DNA of 64,000 nt from Bariatricus massiliensis (GCF_900086725.1 NZ_LT574838.1:1437617-1501616), one strand, 5' to 3'. Shown: positions 8,038 through 16,720, numbered from the stretch's first letter. Notes: generated by a model from the letters alone, not told the origin. Made by a program: numbers and translations.

Positions 8038-10543
8038 ACTTTTTCCTTCTCTTTCTTACCCAGTCCGCCAGAAGAACCGCTCCGGCTATTCCTGACACCA
8101 AAAGTCCCAGCTTCCATCCCGGAGCTTCATATACAATCCGCACCTCGTGCCGCCCTTCCGTTACCTGCGCGCCAAGAAATGCTTTATTGACCCTTCGGCT
8201 CTCTGTCTCCTTGCCATCTATATAAATGTGAAATCCCTTGTCATAAGGAATCGAGGTTATCAGCCAGCCGTCCGACAACGCATGGGCAGTGCCCTCATAT
8301 CCGTCTCCCCGCTTTTCCAGCGACATATCCAGAATGTCCCGGTACAGACCCGCCTGTTTTTCCCCGTCTTCCCTTCCGAAGAAACACTGTATGTTTGAAA
8401 TTTCATAGTGCCCTGCACCGTATTCTATCGTTATCTCCTCGGTTCCGGCAGGGACAGCGCAGGTATAGTGAAACACTTCGTTAGCGTTATAATAGACCCG
8501 CCCTGCGCCACTCAATTTATTCTTCTGTCCATTCACCGTGACACTGACGTCTTTCTTCTTGTCCAGATTGTGTATGGAAAATGACAAAAACAAGTACGTA
8601 TCCTGACTTGCCGCCTGACTCAGTGGAATCGTCTTTGTCACTGTCTCCTTGGAATCCACTGTTATTTTTTGTTCTTCGTCATCTCCCGCATAGACCAAAC
8701 TCACCGGTTCCAGCCGGGCTACAAGTTCACCATCCTCATCTCCCGCAACTGCATTTTCCAGCAGCGTCAACTGCTTTTGGGGCCATGATAAGCTCTCGAA
8801 CTGTTTTTCTGTTATTGTCTGGCCGGTCAAGTAGAACATAGGCGCCGCCTGCCCGTTTTTGTAAACAGAACCCTCTTTTTCATATCCACCCGTGTCCGTC
8901 TGCCCGACCAAGTATTTTACACCCATAAAGCGGAGAAATACCGGATTGTCCACCGTATCTTCCATCAAGTTGTTGCGGGTAGACTTACTAAGCCCCAGCT
9001 CATTTCGAAAACTGTGATAAAAAGCGTTATTGACGGAAGAATAACTGGTGGTAAGGTTCTGGCCTGCTGCCAGCACCCGGTTCTGGTTAGCCTTATTATA
9101 CTCATCGTCTCCCCGCACTTCCATGCGGTAAAGGCTATCATCCTCCTCTAAGATTCGCTCCACCGTCCGGGCAGTCTGTGCATGATTGAGTTCCCCCGCA
9201 AAATCCTCGGTGACCAGACCGTCTTTCATTTCTGAAAACTGAACCAAACAACCCGCAGCCATTATCACTGTCATCACCAGCGCCGATGCATTTCGCGCCG
9301 CGCGTCCTTTTAAACTAATGAAAAGCGCCGCACCACAGACCACCAGCTCCGTGTAAAGAACGAGACGTTCACCTGCCGCCACATCCCCGGCACCCAGACA
9401 TAATACGAGCGCTCCTAGCACAGTCCCGCTAAGCACCGTCATGCCTCGCATGTTCTTCTCTCCGATTCGCTGAAAAAATCCGGCAGACAAATAACAGACA
9501 AGAGGAATCAAGGGAATCAATGCCTTATCCCTGACATACAGTCCTCCGTTCAACACCCAGACAAACAGAGGGAATATGACCACTACAGCCAACATCATGC
9601 CAAGCCATTTCTCTCTGCATTTTTTATAGAATACACTGGTGCACACCGCAATCACTGCCATGCATCCAACGCCCAGACCATAGGGGCTATACAAGAATTT
9701 GTGAAGTGATACATCCGGTACTAAGAGTTTCTTCATGGCTGTCGCAGCTCCGCCGCTCCGCCCCTGCATCATTGCGAAGAAAACCGGCACCAGATAGAAC
9801 ATGGACAGAAATCCCCCCAATATCATAGGATAAAACTGATGCCAAACGCATTTCACAAATACCCCCAGTGATGATGCCTGTTCTTTCCTCCAGCCACTGG
9901 CCGCATATAGGCACAATGCGGCTAAGCCTCCTACCGCAAAGTAAAAGCTAATGAGAATCATCATGACGATACTGCCTGTCAGCAGACCGTATTTGGATGT
10001 ACGGCAATATCTGTCATAACCAATAAATGCCAGAATCAGAAAAGGTATATAGTTGACAAACATAATCTGTGCGGAAGAATGGTAAGTGACGGGGAGCGCC
10101 AAGACTAAAACAAGCGCCCCAAAAAAGCTATATTTTTTATCGTAATGTCTCCCCAGCCATAGATAACAGAGTACGCCGTCCGCCATCCCACTCAAGAGGG
10201 ACAGCACTTGCACGTAATCTGTCATGTTCACAAAGGGAAGCAGATAAGCTATCCAGTACAATGGATTGCAGAGTCCATAGTATGCGTAATTGTAAATATT
10301 CTGTCCGCCGCCGATTTCGGCCGCGAACTGGGGGAATATATTCCCCGTCTTATAAAACAGCTCCCTAAAATATTCGGGAAACACCACATGCTGGCTTATC
10401 CAGTCGACTTTAGCGCCTGCCAGATACCCTCCGCTTCTTTGCAAGATAAAGAGTACGGTCGGTATCATCAAAAGTATTATGATATACAGCCACTCTGTCT
10501 TCCTGTTCCTCCATGCTTTTCTGCTTGTCCATATCATCTTCAT
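8012..10543 (-). CDS. YfhO-family membrane glycosyltransferase
   Basis: 843 aa. The N-terminal ~450 residues are multi-spanning with the PMT/GT-C-like pattern, including large loops after TM1 (VDWISQHVVFPEYFRELF). The C-terminal ~370 residues are mostly extracytoplasmic beta-rich, with a final TM helix and basic tail. YfhO transfers sugars from a lipid carrier to teichoic acid or similar polymers and works with a CsbB-type GT2 and often a GtrA/GtcA flippase; all three are here in order. The start ATG at 10543 has an SD (AAAGGA) and lies inside the 3' end of the GT2 gene, giving a 134-bp overlap. Confidence 0.88.
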   Translation of the reverse strand: MKMIWTSRKAWRNRKTEWLYIIILLMIPTVLFILQRSGGYLAGAKVDWISQHVVFPEYFRELFYKTGNIFPQFAAEIGGGQNIYNYAYYGLCNPLYWIAYLLPFVNMTDYVQVLSLLSGMADGVLCYLWLGRHYDKKYSFFGALVLVLALPVTYHSSAQIMFVNYIPFLILAFIGYDRYCRTSKYGLLTGSIVMMILISFYFAVGGLAALCLYAASGWRKEQASSLGVFVKCVWHQFYPMILGGFLSMFYLVPVFFAMMQGRSGGAATAMKKLLVPDVSLHKFLYSPYGLGVGCMAVIAVCTSVFYKKCREKWLGMMLAVVVIFPLFVWVLNGGLYVRDKALIPLIPLVCYLSAGFFQRIGEKNMRGMTVLSGTVLGALVLCLGAGDVAAGERLVLYTELVVCGAALFISLKGRAARNASALVMTVIMAAGCLVQFSEMKDGLVTEDFAGELNHAQTARTVERILEEDDSLYRMEVRGDDEYNKANQNRVLAAGQNLTTSYSSVNNAFYHSFRNELGLSKSTRNNLMEDTVDNPVFLRFMGVKYLVGQTDTGGYEKEGSVYKNGQAAPMFYLTGQTITEKQFESLSWPQKQLTLLENAVAGDEDGELVARLEPVSLVYAGDDEEQKITVDSKETVTKTIPLSQAASQDTYLFLSFSIHNLDKKKDVSVTVNGQKNKLSGAGRVYYNANEVFHYTCAVPAGTEEITIEYGAGHYEISNIQCFFGREDGEKQAGLYRDILDMSLEKRGDGYEGTAHALSDGWLITSIPYDKGFHIYIDGKETESRRVNKAFLGAQVTEGRHEVRIVYEAPGWKLGLLVSGIAGAVLLADWVRKRRKKYANADFKI

Positions 10544-11468
10544 CGCTCGTTTCCTTTAATAAATATATTGGCCTGTTCTTTACTTCCACATAAGTTCTCG
10601 CCAGATACTGCCCGAGAATTCCGATACACAGAAGCTGAACCCCGCCGATAAGAAATATGACGCACATCATGGCAGGCCAGCCGGCAACGGGGTCATGCCA
10701 AATCAGATTCTTGACAACCAGAACAATAATCATCAGAAACGCAAATCCACAGAACAAAATGCCGCCATAAGAAGCCAAGGAAAGCGGCACGGTAGAAAAT
10801 CCCATGATTCCGTCAAAAGAATACTTCAAAAGTTTTCCAAAAGACCATTTCGTCTCGCCTGCCGCACGCTCCACATTGTGGTATTCCAGCCATTTCGTGC
10901 GGAATCCTACCCAGCCGAATATCCCTTTGGAAAAACGGTTGTACTCCCCAAGTTTGAGCAGCGCATCCGTCATCTTGCGGGTCATCATCCGGAAGTCTCT
11001 GGCCCCTTCCACAATCTGTGTCTTTGACATCTTGTTAATTACTTTATAAAATGAAGCAGAAAAGAAAGAACGGATCTTCTTCTCTCCGGTGCGGTCCATC
11101 CTCCGTGTGGCTACACAGTCATAGGGCTCTTCTGATAAAACCCGGAACATTTCCGGAATGTATGAGGGTGGATCCTGCAGATCGGCGTCCATCACTGCCA
11201 CATAATCGCCGGATGCCTCTTTGAGCCCGGCGTATAAGGCCGCTTCCTTTCCAAAATTTCTTGAAAAAGAAAGATATTTGCATCTCTTATCCTTTTCATG
11301 AAGCTCTTTCAAAATCGCAAGTGTATCGTCGGCTGAACCATCGTCAACAAAAAGAAGTTCGAATTCTGCTTCCTTCATCTGATTCATGATTTTATCCATC
11401 TCTTCATAATATAAGTGCAGCACTTCCTGTTCATTAAAACAAGGAACTACAACGGTAATTTTTTTCAT
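10410..11468 (-). CDS. GT2 polyprenyl-phosphate sugar transferase (GtrB/CsbB-like)
   Basis: 352 aa. N-terminal GT-A domain with VVPCFNEQEVL, VDDGSADDT, SFSRNFGKEAALYAGL and DADLQDPP (the metal-binding DXD-type motif), then two C-terminal TM helices (~235-300). This is the DPM1/GtrB/CsbB pattern that loads a sugar from a nucleotide donor onto polyprenyl phosphate. It is first in the GT2-YfhO-GtrA operon. The last ~44 residues after NRPIYLLKE are an unusual acidic/basic tail encoded in the stretch that overlaps the YfhO start; most relatives end near that motif. Confidence 0.92.
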   Translation of the reverse strand: MKKITVVVPCFNEQEVLHLYYEEMDKIMNQMKEAEFELLFVDDGSADDTLAILKELHEKDKRCKYLSFSRNFGKEAALYAGLKEASGDYVAVMDADLQDPPSYIPEMFRVLSEEPYDCVATRRMDRTGEKKIRSFFSASFYKVINKMSKTQIVEGARDFRMMTRKMTDALLKLGEYNRFSKGIFGWVGFRTKWLEYHNVERAAGETKWSFGKLLKYSFDGIMGFSTVPLSLASYGGILFCGFAFLMIIVLVVKNLIWHDPVAGWPAMMCVIFLIGGVQLLCIGILGQYLARTYVEVKNRPIYLLKETSDEDDMDKQKSMEEQEDRVAVYHNTFDDTDRTLYLAKKRRVSGRR

Positions 11469-11705
11469 AATGAAGCCTCCTGTCTTTCTGCTGCCTGAAA
11501 ATTATATTTCCAAGCATAGCACTCCCTTATTAAAATAGTGTGAGAATAACCTTAAGAAATTATAAAGAAAATCCGTACATTTTCCCTTCACCGACAATTT
11601 CCTGTCCTTAGAATCTGCACGAACCCCTCTATTTATCCCTTAGGATAAGCATATTATTAAAAAATCACAAACTATTCACAGAAGACAACATTCACAAAAC
11701 TGTGA

Positions 11706-12149
11706 TTATTTCTTATTCTCTTTTTCCTTTCGTTTTATTTCCTGCCATAAGGCCCGCCCCTCTTCCGGGGTGTGAATCACCGTGTCCCCAAACACATGCG
11801 GGTGCCTGCGTATCATCTTATCCGCAACTCCTTGAATCACATCGTCCAGAGTGAATGCTCCCCGCTCTGCCGCTATATCGCTGTGAAACACGACCTGCAG
11901 CAGTACATCCCCCAATTCCTCGCACAGATTGTCATCATCTCTGTTATCGATGGCCTGAATCACCTCGTCACACTCGTCTGTAAGACACTTCTTCAATGAC
12001 TCATGGGTCTGGGCACGGTCCCACTTGCAGCCATGCTCTCCCCTGAGCGCCGATACGATTTTTCTCAGCTCCTCTAAATCATGGGGCTCATGCTCAACAA
12101 ACTCTTCCTTTTCCGCGGCCTGTCCAATCTTTTTATTTTCCATATCCAT
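11706..12149 (-). CDS. mazG: MazG-family nucleotide pyrophosphohydrolase, coupled to the retron RT
   Basis: About 147 aa, a single MazG domain. Visible signature: CKWDRAQTHESLKKCL, then the metal-binding helices ECDEVIQAID and CEELGDVLLQVVFHSDIA, and RRHPHVFG. Such all-alpha NTP pyrophosphatases hydrolyse (d)NTPs to NMP + PPi. The start region (GTG 12152, ATG 12149 or ATG 12143) overlaps the RT stop codon, and its SD (CAGGAG) is inside the last RT codons, so translation is coupled to RT. The usual clostridial mazG neighbours (HU, S4-domain and yabP genes) are absent. I suggest an accessory partner of the retron; it could also be a housekeeping enzyme placed here by chance. Confidence 0.9.
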   Translation of the reverse strand: MDMENKKIGQAAEKEEFVEHEPHDLEELRKIVSALRGEHGCKWDRAQTHESLKKCLTDECDEVIQAIDNRDDDNLCEELGDVLLQVVFHSDIAAERGAFTLDDVIQGVADKMIRRHPHVFGDTVIHTPEEGRALWQEIKRKEKENKK

Positions 12150-13147
12150 CACTCCTGCTCTTTCATAAGCCTTTCTATCTCTTCCTTCGCCCGCCGAAAC
12201 TCTTCATCCTCCGGGCTGGCCTGAAGAATAAAATGTACCTTCCCCAGCAGATGCTGTAGATAATGCATCACATCCCGGCTGTCTCCGTAACTTTCTCCCT
12301 TATTCCCCAGATGCCTGAGATGCGCTTCCACTCCATATTTCGTGCAATAATAAACCTCCGAGCGCACCTGCCTGCGGTAACTCCTTGCCGTCTGCAGTCT
12401 GTCATTCACCACGATGCCTGTCACCGTCTGCCGTACATGTGGTTTCAGTATCCGGGTCTTTTTTTCATTCAATTCAAATCCAAGCACTCTTAGGTAGCCC
12501 GCCACCTTATGCTTCACTTCTCTCCAGTCAAAAGAACCGGAAAATGTCAAATCATCACAATAGCGGGTATAACAGATTCCCCGCTCCCCGCACCAGCTTC
12601 CCATATATTCGTCAAAGGGCTTCATCACAAGATTCGACACGGCTGGCGATGTGGGCGCCCCCTGCGGAAGATAGTCCTCATAGCAGCAAAGCTCCGCCAA
12701 CAGCTTTCTCACGGCCGGCGGAAAATAGACAGCCGGAAACGCAGATTGGTACACCATGAGAAATGTGATATTTTCAAAAAACTCTTTGATATCCAGCTTC
12801 AAAATCAACGCCTGCCCCACATGGGGCGCTGCATTATCTACCACAGACATCCGTTTTCTATAAGCGGTGGCATATGTAGAAACAGGAAGGCCATCCAGCA
12901 CATGATGAAGCAGATTGCGCTGTATTTTATTCAAGAGTGCGTCAGGAACAAGAAGGCGGCGCACTCCCCCGCCTCTTTTTTGTATCTGCGCCGTCCGATA
13001 ATGGCGCCCTGTATGATTGCTCACTGCATAGAGACACGCAAGTGCAGCCTCCGGTTTCACTCCAGTCCCCTCAAGGAGCCCAAGCGACAGCAGCATCTCA
13101 TTGCTCTGCTCCCGTGTACAGTATTTCCACAAATTCTGATCGGTCAT
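12149..13147 (-). CDS. retron reverse transcriptase
   Basis: 332 aa. RT palm motifs are in order: LILKLDIKEFFENI (motif with catalytic Asp), QGAPTSPAVSNLVM, and RYCDDLTFSG (catalytic YxDD box as YCDD). Two retron-specific marks are present: NAAPH (the NAxxH motif of region X) just before the first catalytic Asp, and VTG at VTGIVVND (region Y) in the thumb, used for msr RNA recognition. No intron maturase domain and no DGR features. A structured RNA with matching terminal repeats lies directly upstream. SD GGCGGGGG precedes the ATG. The downstream MazG gene overlaps the stop, suggesting a two-protein retron operon. Confidence 0.93.
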   Translation of the reverse strand: MTDQNLWKYCTREQSNEMLLSLGLLEGTGVKPEAALACLYAVSNHTGRHYRTAQIQKRGGGVRRLLVPDALLNKIQRNLLHHVLDGLPVSTYATAYRKRMSVVDNAAPHVGQALILKLDIKEFFENITFLMVYQSAFPAVYFPPAVRKLLAELCCYEDYLPQGAPTSPAVSNLVMKPFDEYMGSWCGERGICYTRYCDDLTFSGSFDWREVKHKVAGYLRVLGFELNEKKTRILKPHVRQTVTGIVVNDRLQTARSYRRQVRSEVYYCTKYGVEAHLRHLGNKGESYGDSRDVMHYLQHLLGKVHFILQASPEDEEFRRAKEEIERLMKEQE

Positions 13148-13186
13148 GACATTCCCCCGCCTTCCTTGGTACGGAATCCATCAGTT

Positions 13187-13386
13187 ACAGGGACAATACA
13201 ATATGGTGATTCTGTAAGATGCGAAGGGGTACTCAGGCGCAGGCCGACATGCACACGCAGTGTGCTGAAGTACCTAGCAGCATCTGAAAGTCTCATACTT
13301 TCCCTTGTTCTGCAGGACGGCGACTCGCCGCCCCGCCGGATATGCCGTACTCGTACAAACATGCCCGGATGTGCTATTGTCCCTGT
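13187..13386 (-). ncRNA. predicted retron msr-msd RNA
   Basis: A perfect 12-bp inverted repeat ACAGGGACAATA flanks the region (a1 = 13375-13386, a2 = 13187-13198, enclosing 176 nt). Read on the minus strand, a1 is followed at once by GC within ATAGCAC, so G13374 (complement of C) is the likely 2'-5' branch base of the msr. Next come two msr hairpins (CCGG...CCGG near 13334-13368; CGGCG-loop-CGCCG at 13318-13330). A long imperfect msd hairpin follows (13207-13293) with paired blocks AGATGC/GCATCT, GGTACT/AGTACC and GCACAC/GTGTGC around a GCA loop. The RT start lies 40 bp after a2. Exact msd ends are not determinable by eye. Confidence 0.88.
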
Positions 13387-13392
13387 TTTTTC

Positions 13393-13421
13393 ATTGTATC
13401 ATCTGCCTGTCAGGCAGGCAA
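13393..13421 (-). promoter_or_regulatory. promoter of the retron with an internal palindrome
   Basis: On the minus strand TTGCCT (complement of 13416-13421) and TACAAT (complement of 13393-13398) are separated by 17 bp and would start transcription about at the first base of repeat a1, as expected for a retron RNA. The spacer holds a 15-bp palindrome CTGCCTGTCAGGCAG (13403-13417), a possible operator, although it could also be the hairpin ending the SDR gene. Confidence 0.65.
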
Positions 13422-13440
13422 TACGAATAAACCATTTACA

Positions 13441-14238
13441 TTAACGCCGGTTCTTCATCTCAATCATATCACCGTACACCGGAGTCGGAAGCCCAAAGCC
13501 TCCAGATACATCCACAATCTGCCCTGTCGTATAGGCTGAGTCATCGCTGGCAAAGTAAAGTACAGTTCCGGCGATTTCTTCCGGCTTGCCCATGCGTTTG
13601 ATTGGTGTGTGCTTGAGGAAAAAGTCCCGGAATGCGTCCGTAAGATTGTCATTTACTGCATCCGTGGCAGTCATTCCCGGAAGCACCGCGTTACAACGGA
13701 TATTATCACGGGCGCACTGTACGGCAATCAGTTTAGTCAGATAATTAATAGCCGCCTTACTGGTACCGTAAGCGATCTGTGAAATGTCAGGGCGCAGGCC
13801 GCCGATGGAAGAAATATTGATGATACTACCACCGCCGTTTGCCGCCATATGCGGAATCACCGCCTGTGCCGTCAGAAAAACGCTGGCAAGGTTCATATCG
13901 ATGGTGCGGATGTACTCCTCGTACTCCGTGCTCTTAATATCCAAATCCTTCTGAGGGTTGGATGTGCCGAAATTATTTACTAAAATATCTATCCGGCCTT
14001 CTTTCTCCATGACCTCATTGACCATGGCGGCATATGTTTCCTTCTTGGAAGCATCGTTGTACACCGTCCTCACGGTACACCCCTGCTCGTTCAGCTCTTT
14101 CGCTCTCTCCTCGGCACGCTCTAAGTTCCGGGCTCCCATATAGACAACCGCGCCCTCTTTTGCCAGCCGCTGCACACAAGCCAGACCAATTCCCCTTGTA
14201 GACGCCGTCACAAGCGCCACTTTGTTCTCCAGTTTCAT
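13441..14238 (-). CDS. SDR-family oxidoreductase, 7-alpha-hydroxysteroid dehydrogenase-like
   Basis: 265 aa. Rossmann SDR with nucleotide motif TASTRGIG (residues ~11-18), structural NNFG, catalytic Ser in INISSIGG and YxxxK in AYGTSK. The sequence between and after these (NIRCNAVLPGMTATDA, YFASDDSAYTTGQI, GGFGLPTPVYGD) is close to what I remember of clostridial bile-acid 7-alpha-HSDHs, which oxidise the 7-alpha-hydroxyl of cholate-type bile acids with NAD(P)+. Assignment to bile acids is by recalled similarity and could be wrong in favour of another 3-oxoacyl or polyol SDR. SD AGGAGG before the ATG. Single gene. Confidence 0.82.
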   Translation of the reverse strand: MKLENKVALVTASTRGIGLACVQRLAKEGAVVYMGARNLERAEERAKELNEQGCTVRTVYNDASKKETYAAMVNEVMEKEGRIDILVNNFGTSNPQKDLDIKSTEYEEYIRTIDMNLASVFLTAQAVIPHMAANGGGSIINISSIGGLRPDISQIAYGTSKAAINYLTKLIAVQCARDNIRCNAVLPGMTATDAVNDNLTDAFRDFFLKHTPIKRMGKPEEIAGTVLYFASDDSAYTTGQIVDVSGGFGLPTPVYGDMIEMKNRR

Positions 14239-14294
14239 GTAAAAACCTCCTTTTTCATTTATAATTTAGCTTCAGCAAAATGCCCCTGCTTTAT

Positions 14295-15986
14295 TCATAT
14301 AACCTTGATGCCACTCTCATATAATTGTCTAAAATAACTATTTGTCTCCAACAGCTCCTCATAGCTGCCCTCTCCTACAATCTTTCCCCGGTTAAACACA
14401 ACAATTCTGTTAAACTTCCTCACAGAGCTTAACCTGTGGGCGACAGCAATCACAGTCCTGCCCTCCAGCACCCGGAGCAGCTCCTCCATGGCCTTTTCCT
14501 CGGTCAGATTATCTATGGCAGAGGTGGCCTCATCCAGAATCACGATTTGCTTTGGGAAAAGCCATAGCCTTGCCAGTGCCAGACGCTGTTTCTCTCCTCC
14601 CGAAAGCATCATGCCCCGCTCCCCCACATCTGTATCAAGTCCTTGTTCTGCCTGTCTTAAAAGAAAGTCCAGTCCCATCTTTTCCAGCGCCTCACAGAGC
14701 CTATTCTCCTCAACATTCTTATAAAACACAAGGTTAGTCCTCAGCGTGCCGTCAAATACGGGTGCTTCCTGCGAGATATAATTCATATGGGCATACAGAC
14801 TATCCAAGCATAATTCTTTTACTTCCGTCCCATCTATGCAGATACTGCCTTCTTCGTATTTCAAAAGTCCTCCGATTATTTTAACCAGCGTAGACTTCCC
14901 CGAACCGCTCTCTCCTACAAAGGCAACTTTTTCGCCCGGCCGCAAAGACAGATTAAGGCCGTCGAAGAGCAGCCTTTCTCCATAGGAAAACCTAAGATTT
15001 CTAATTTGAATGCATCCGCTCACCCTTTTCGCCGTTACTCCCTGATACAGACCTTCATCTTCTTTGGCTTTCAAAAAGGCTTCGAACCGTTTAAAAGCTG
15101 TCTTGTCCAGCTTATATTGTACGAACAATACGTTAAAAACCGCAATCGGTGTATAAGCGTTATGTATCAGCCCAATTAACGCTACTGCTGCCCCCGCACT
15201 TAGCCCCCCTGTCTTCCATGTGTACAGCAGCACTCCAATCTCCAGAGCCGCCTCCATCAACGCGAACATTGTAAAAAATGCTTCATGGACAAGATTCATT
15301 TTAACCTTTGCCCCGACAATCTGCTCCCTTGCTTCAGATGCTTTCTCGATTTCCATTGGAAACTGACGCTCGAAGCGAAAAAGTACCATCTCCATAAATC
15401 CACGAACCAGATAGTGATTCATCTGTTCTTCGCCTGTCAGAATCTTTTCCTTAATACGATAAAGGACTTTTAGGAGCATCGCTGTTATCATAAATACAAG
15501 CAGATAACCCCCTATAATCAGACAGGTAATCCGGGCGCTTATTCTCCAGATAAAGTAAACACTGAAGCATACGGTCGGTATGAGCTGCCTCACAAGACAA
15601 AAATAGAAGTCAAACAGTACCCCCTTTCCTGCCTCAGCGCCATTTTCAATACGGTTAGCCAGCTTACCTGTGCCAAGCTTCTGATACTCCAGATAATCTA
15701 TTTTACTTATCTTCTTTAACGCAAGCAGCTTAAAATCTAGGTAGATTCCGTTCTCCAGCTTTTTAGCCGGATATTCATCCAGATAGCTCAGACAGTAATC
15801 TGCAGCGATTACTGCGCCATATATCACTATCCCTGACAACGCAAGTGTATCACCTGCCAGCCCATCTATGATTCTCTGGAAATAATCAGCTTTATAATTA
15901 GCCAGAAACGAGCACGCTATGCCCGAAGCAATGTAAACTATTATCATTGCTTTATTCGTTTGTAATATTTCTTTCATATACCGCAT
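14295..15986 (-). CDS. ABC exporter half-transporter (fused TMD-NBD)
   Basis: About 563 aa. Six TM helices over residues ~1-310, then a nucleotide-binding domain with Walker A GESGSGKST, signature LSGGEKQRLALAR, Walker B IVILDEATSAID and switch AHRLS. Domain order TMD-NBD marks a type IV exporter (lipid, peptide or drug). The frame is open to 16094, but an SD (GGAAGGG) precedes ATG 15986 (MRYMKEIL), so I reject the longer start. A 50-nt stem-loop sits upstream. Substrate unknown; no partner half-transporter adjacent, so a homodimer is likely. Confidence 0.88.
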   Translation of the reverse strand: MRYMKEILQTNKAMIIVYIASGIACSFLANYKADYFQRIIDGLAGDTLALSGIVIYGAVIAADYCLSYLDEYPAKKLENGIYLDFKLLALKKISKIDYLEYQKLGTGKLANRIENGAEAGKGVLFDFYFCLVRQLIPTVCFSVYFIWRISARITCLIIGGYLLVFMITAMLLKVLYRIKEKILTGEEQMNHYLVRGFMEMVLFRFERQFPMEIEKASEAREQIVGAKVKMNLVHEAFFTMFALMEAALEIGVLLYTWKTGGLSAGAAVALIGLIHNAYTPIAVFNVLFVQYKLDKTAFKRFEAFLKAKEDEGLYQGVTAKRVSGCIQIRNLRFSYGERLLFDGLNLSLRPGEKVAFVGESGSGKSTLVKIIGGLLKYEEGSICIDGTEVKELCLDSLYAHMNYISQEAPVFDGTLRTNLVFYKNVEENRLCEALEKMGLDFLLRQAEQGLDTDVGERGMMLSGGEKQRLALARLWLFPKQIVILDEATSAIDNLTEEKAMEELLRVLEGRTVIAVAHRLSSVRKFNRIVVFNRGKIVGEGSYEELLETNSYFRQLYESGIKVI

Positions 15987-16111
15987 CTCTGTATCCCTTC
16001 CTAATCTGCCGGCACACGGAAATTTTCCGCCTGTGCCGCCGTTTTTTGTAATCTCTGTTAGGAACAGTACAGTTGCGACTGTCAGCATATTCAAATAAAA
16101 ATCATGCTGCT

Positions 16112-16164
16112 GTAACCTCAGTACAATCTGCTGACAGATTATCTCAACTGTACTGAGTAGTTAC
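16112..16164 (-). other. large stem-loop upstream of the ABC exporter
   Basis: Nested inverted repeats CTCAGTAC (16117-16124) with GTACTGAG (16150-16157), an inner hairpin AATCTG-CTGA-CAGATT (16125-16140) and outer GTAA/TTAC. It lies ~130 bp upstream of the exporter start, so it may be an operator or a leader RNA structure. No T-run follows, so it is not a normal terminator. Confidence 0.5.
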
Positions 16165-16246
16165 CTCGGATTATCCTCATAATGAGTTCACCCCTTTCTT
16201 ACGATATATATTGTCCACGATTTAAAATGATGTACTTAACACACAC

Positions 16247-16720
16247 TTAATTTCCCTGTGTACAGTTTGCCGCATCGATTGCAATCACAAGCATCAATCC
16301 CATAAGCTCATCAGCCGGATCAGCAAAATCGAGCACATAAGTATCGCCCCAATGAAAAACCTCCTTAGAAATGTGAAGTACCGGACTGCAGGCATCGCAG
16401 ACATCATATTCCCAGCCAAGGAAATCCCCCTCCACATGCCATCCGTTAAAGTCCACTTCATATTTCGGGCGGAAAAGTGTGAATTTCTTCTGAATCCTCC
16501 CCTGCGCATACCCATTCATCTCAATCTCAAACTCCGGCATCAAAGTCAGAAGCTTCTGTCTGACTGCCCCCACCTCATTTCCCTGCCGGTCATACACATG
16601 AATCTGATGTGCAAGCGCAAGAAACTCTGCCTTTACAAAATATTTGGCGTCTCCACTCTCATCATATACATCATAAGAATCCGTCCATGAAAAGACCCTT
16701 TGCTTAATCAATAAACGCAT
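16247..16720 (-). CDS. LURP-one-related (DUF567) family protein
   Basis: About 157 aa beginning MRLLIKQRVFSWTDSYDVYDESG, the typical start of bacterial LURP-one-related/YxjI proteins, a Tubby-like 12-strand barrel around a hydrophobic helix (here near the C-terminus, ELMGLMLVIAIDA). Function in bacteria is not known; phospholipid or membrane association is proposed from the Tubby fold. The frame is open to 16900, but the SD AAAGGAG lies just before ATG 16720, which I use. Downstream of the MalQ-GlgP terminator, so probably a separate transcript. Confidence 0.85.
   Translation of the reverse strand: MRLLIKQRVFSWTDSYDVYDESGDAKYFVKAEFLALAHQIHVYDRQGNEVGAVRQKLLTLMPEFEIEMNGYAQGRIQKKFTLFRPKYEVDFNGWHVEGDFLGWEYDVCDACSPVLHISKEVFHWGDTYVLDFADPADELMGLMLVIAIDAANCTQGN

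Noticed and set aside
12149..13147. Group II intron or diversity-generating retroelement RT
   Set aside because: No maturase domain, intron ends, template/variable repeat pair or Avd gene; the NAxxH and VTG motifs and upstream a1/a2 repeats fit a retron.
13144..13362. 72-codon minus-strand frame upstream of the RT as a small protein
   Set aside because: It coincides with the predicted msr-msd RNA, has no SD and its sequence is explained by RNA pairing.
12509..13444. 311-codon plus-strand frame across the RT gene and msr-msd region
   Set aside because: It is antisense to the RT gene with low-complexity, His/Arg/Pro-rich translation and no motif; the RT frame has full catalytic motifs.
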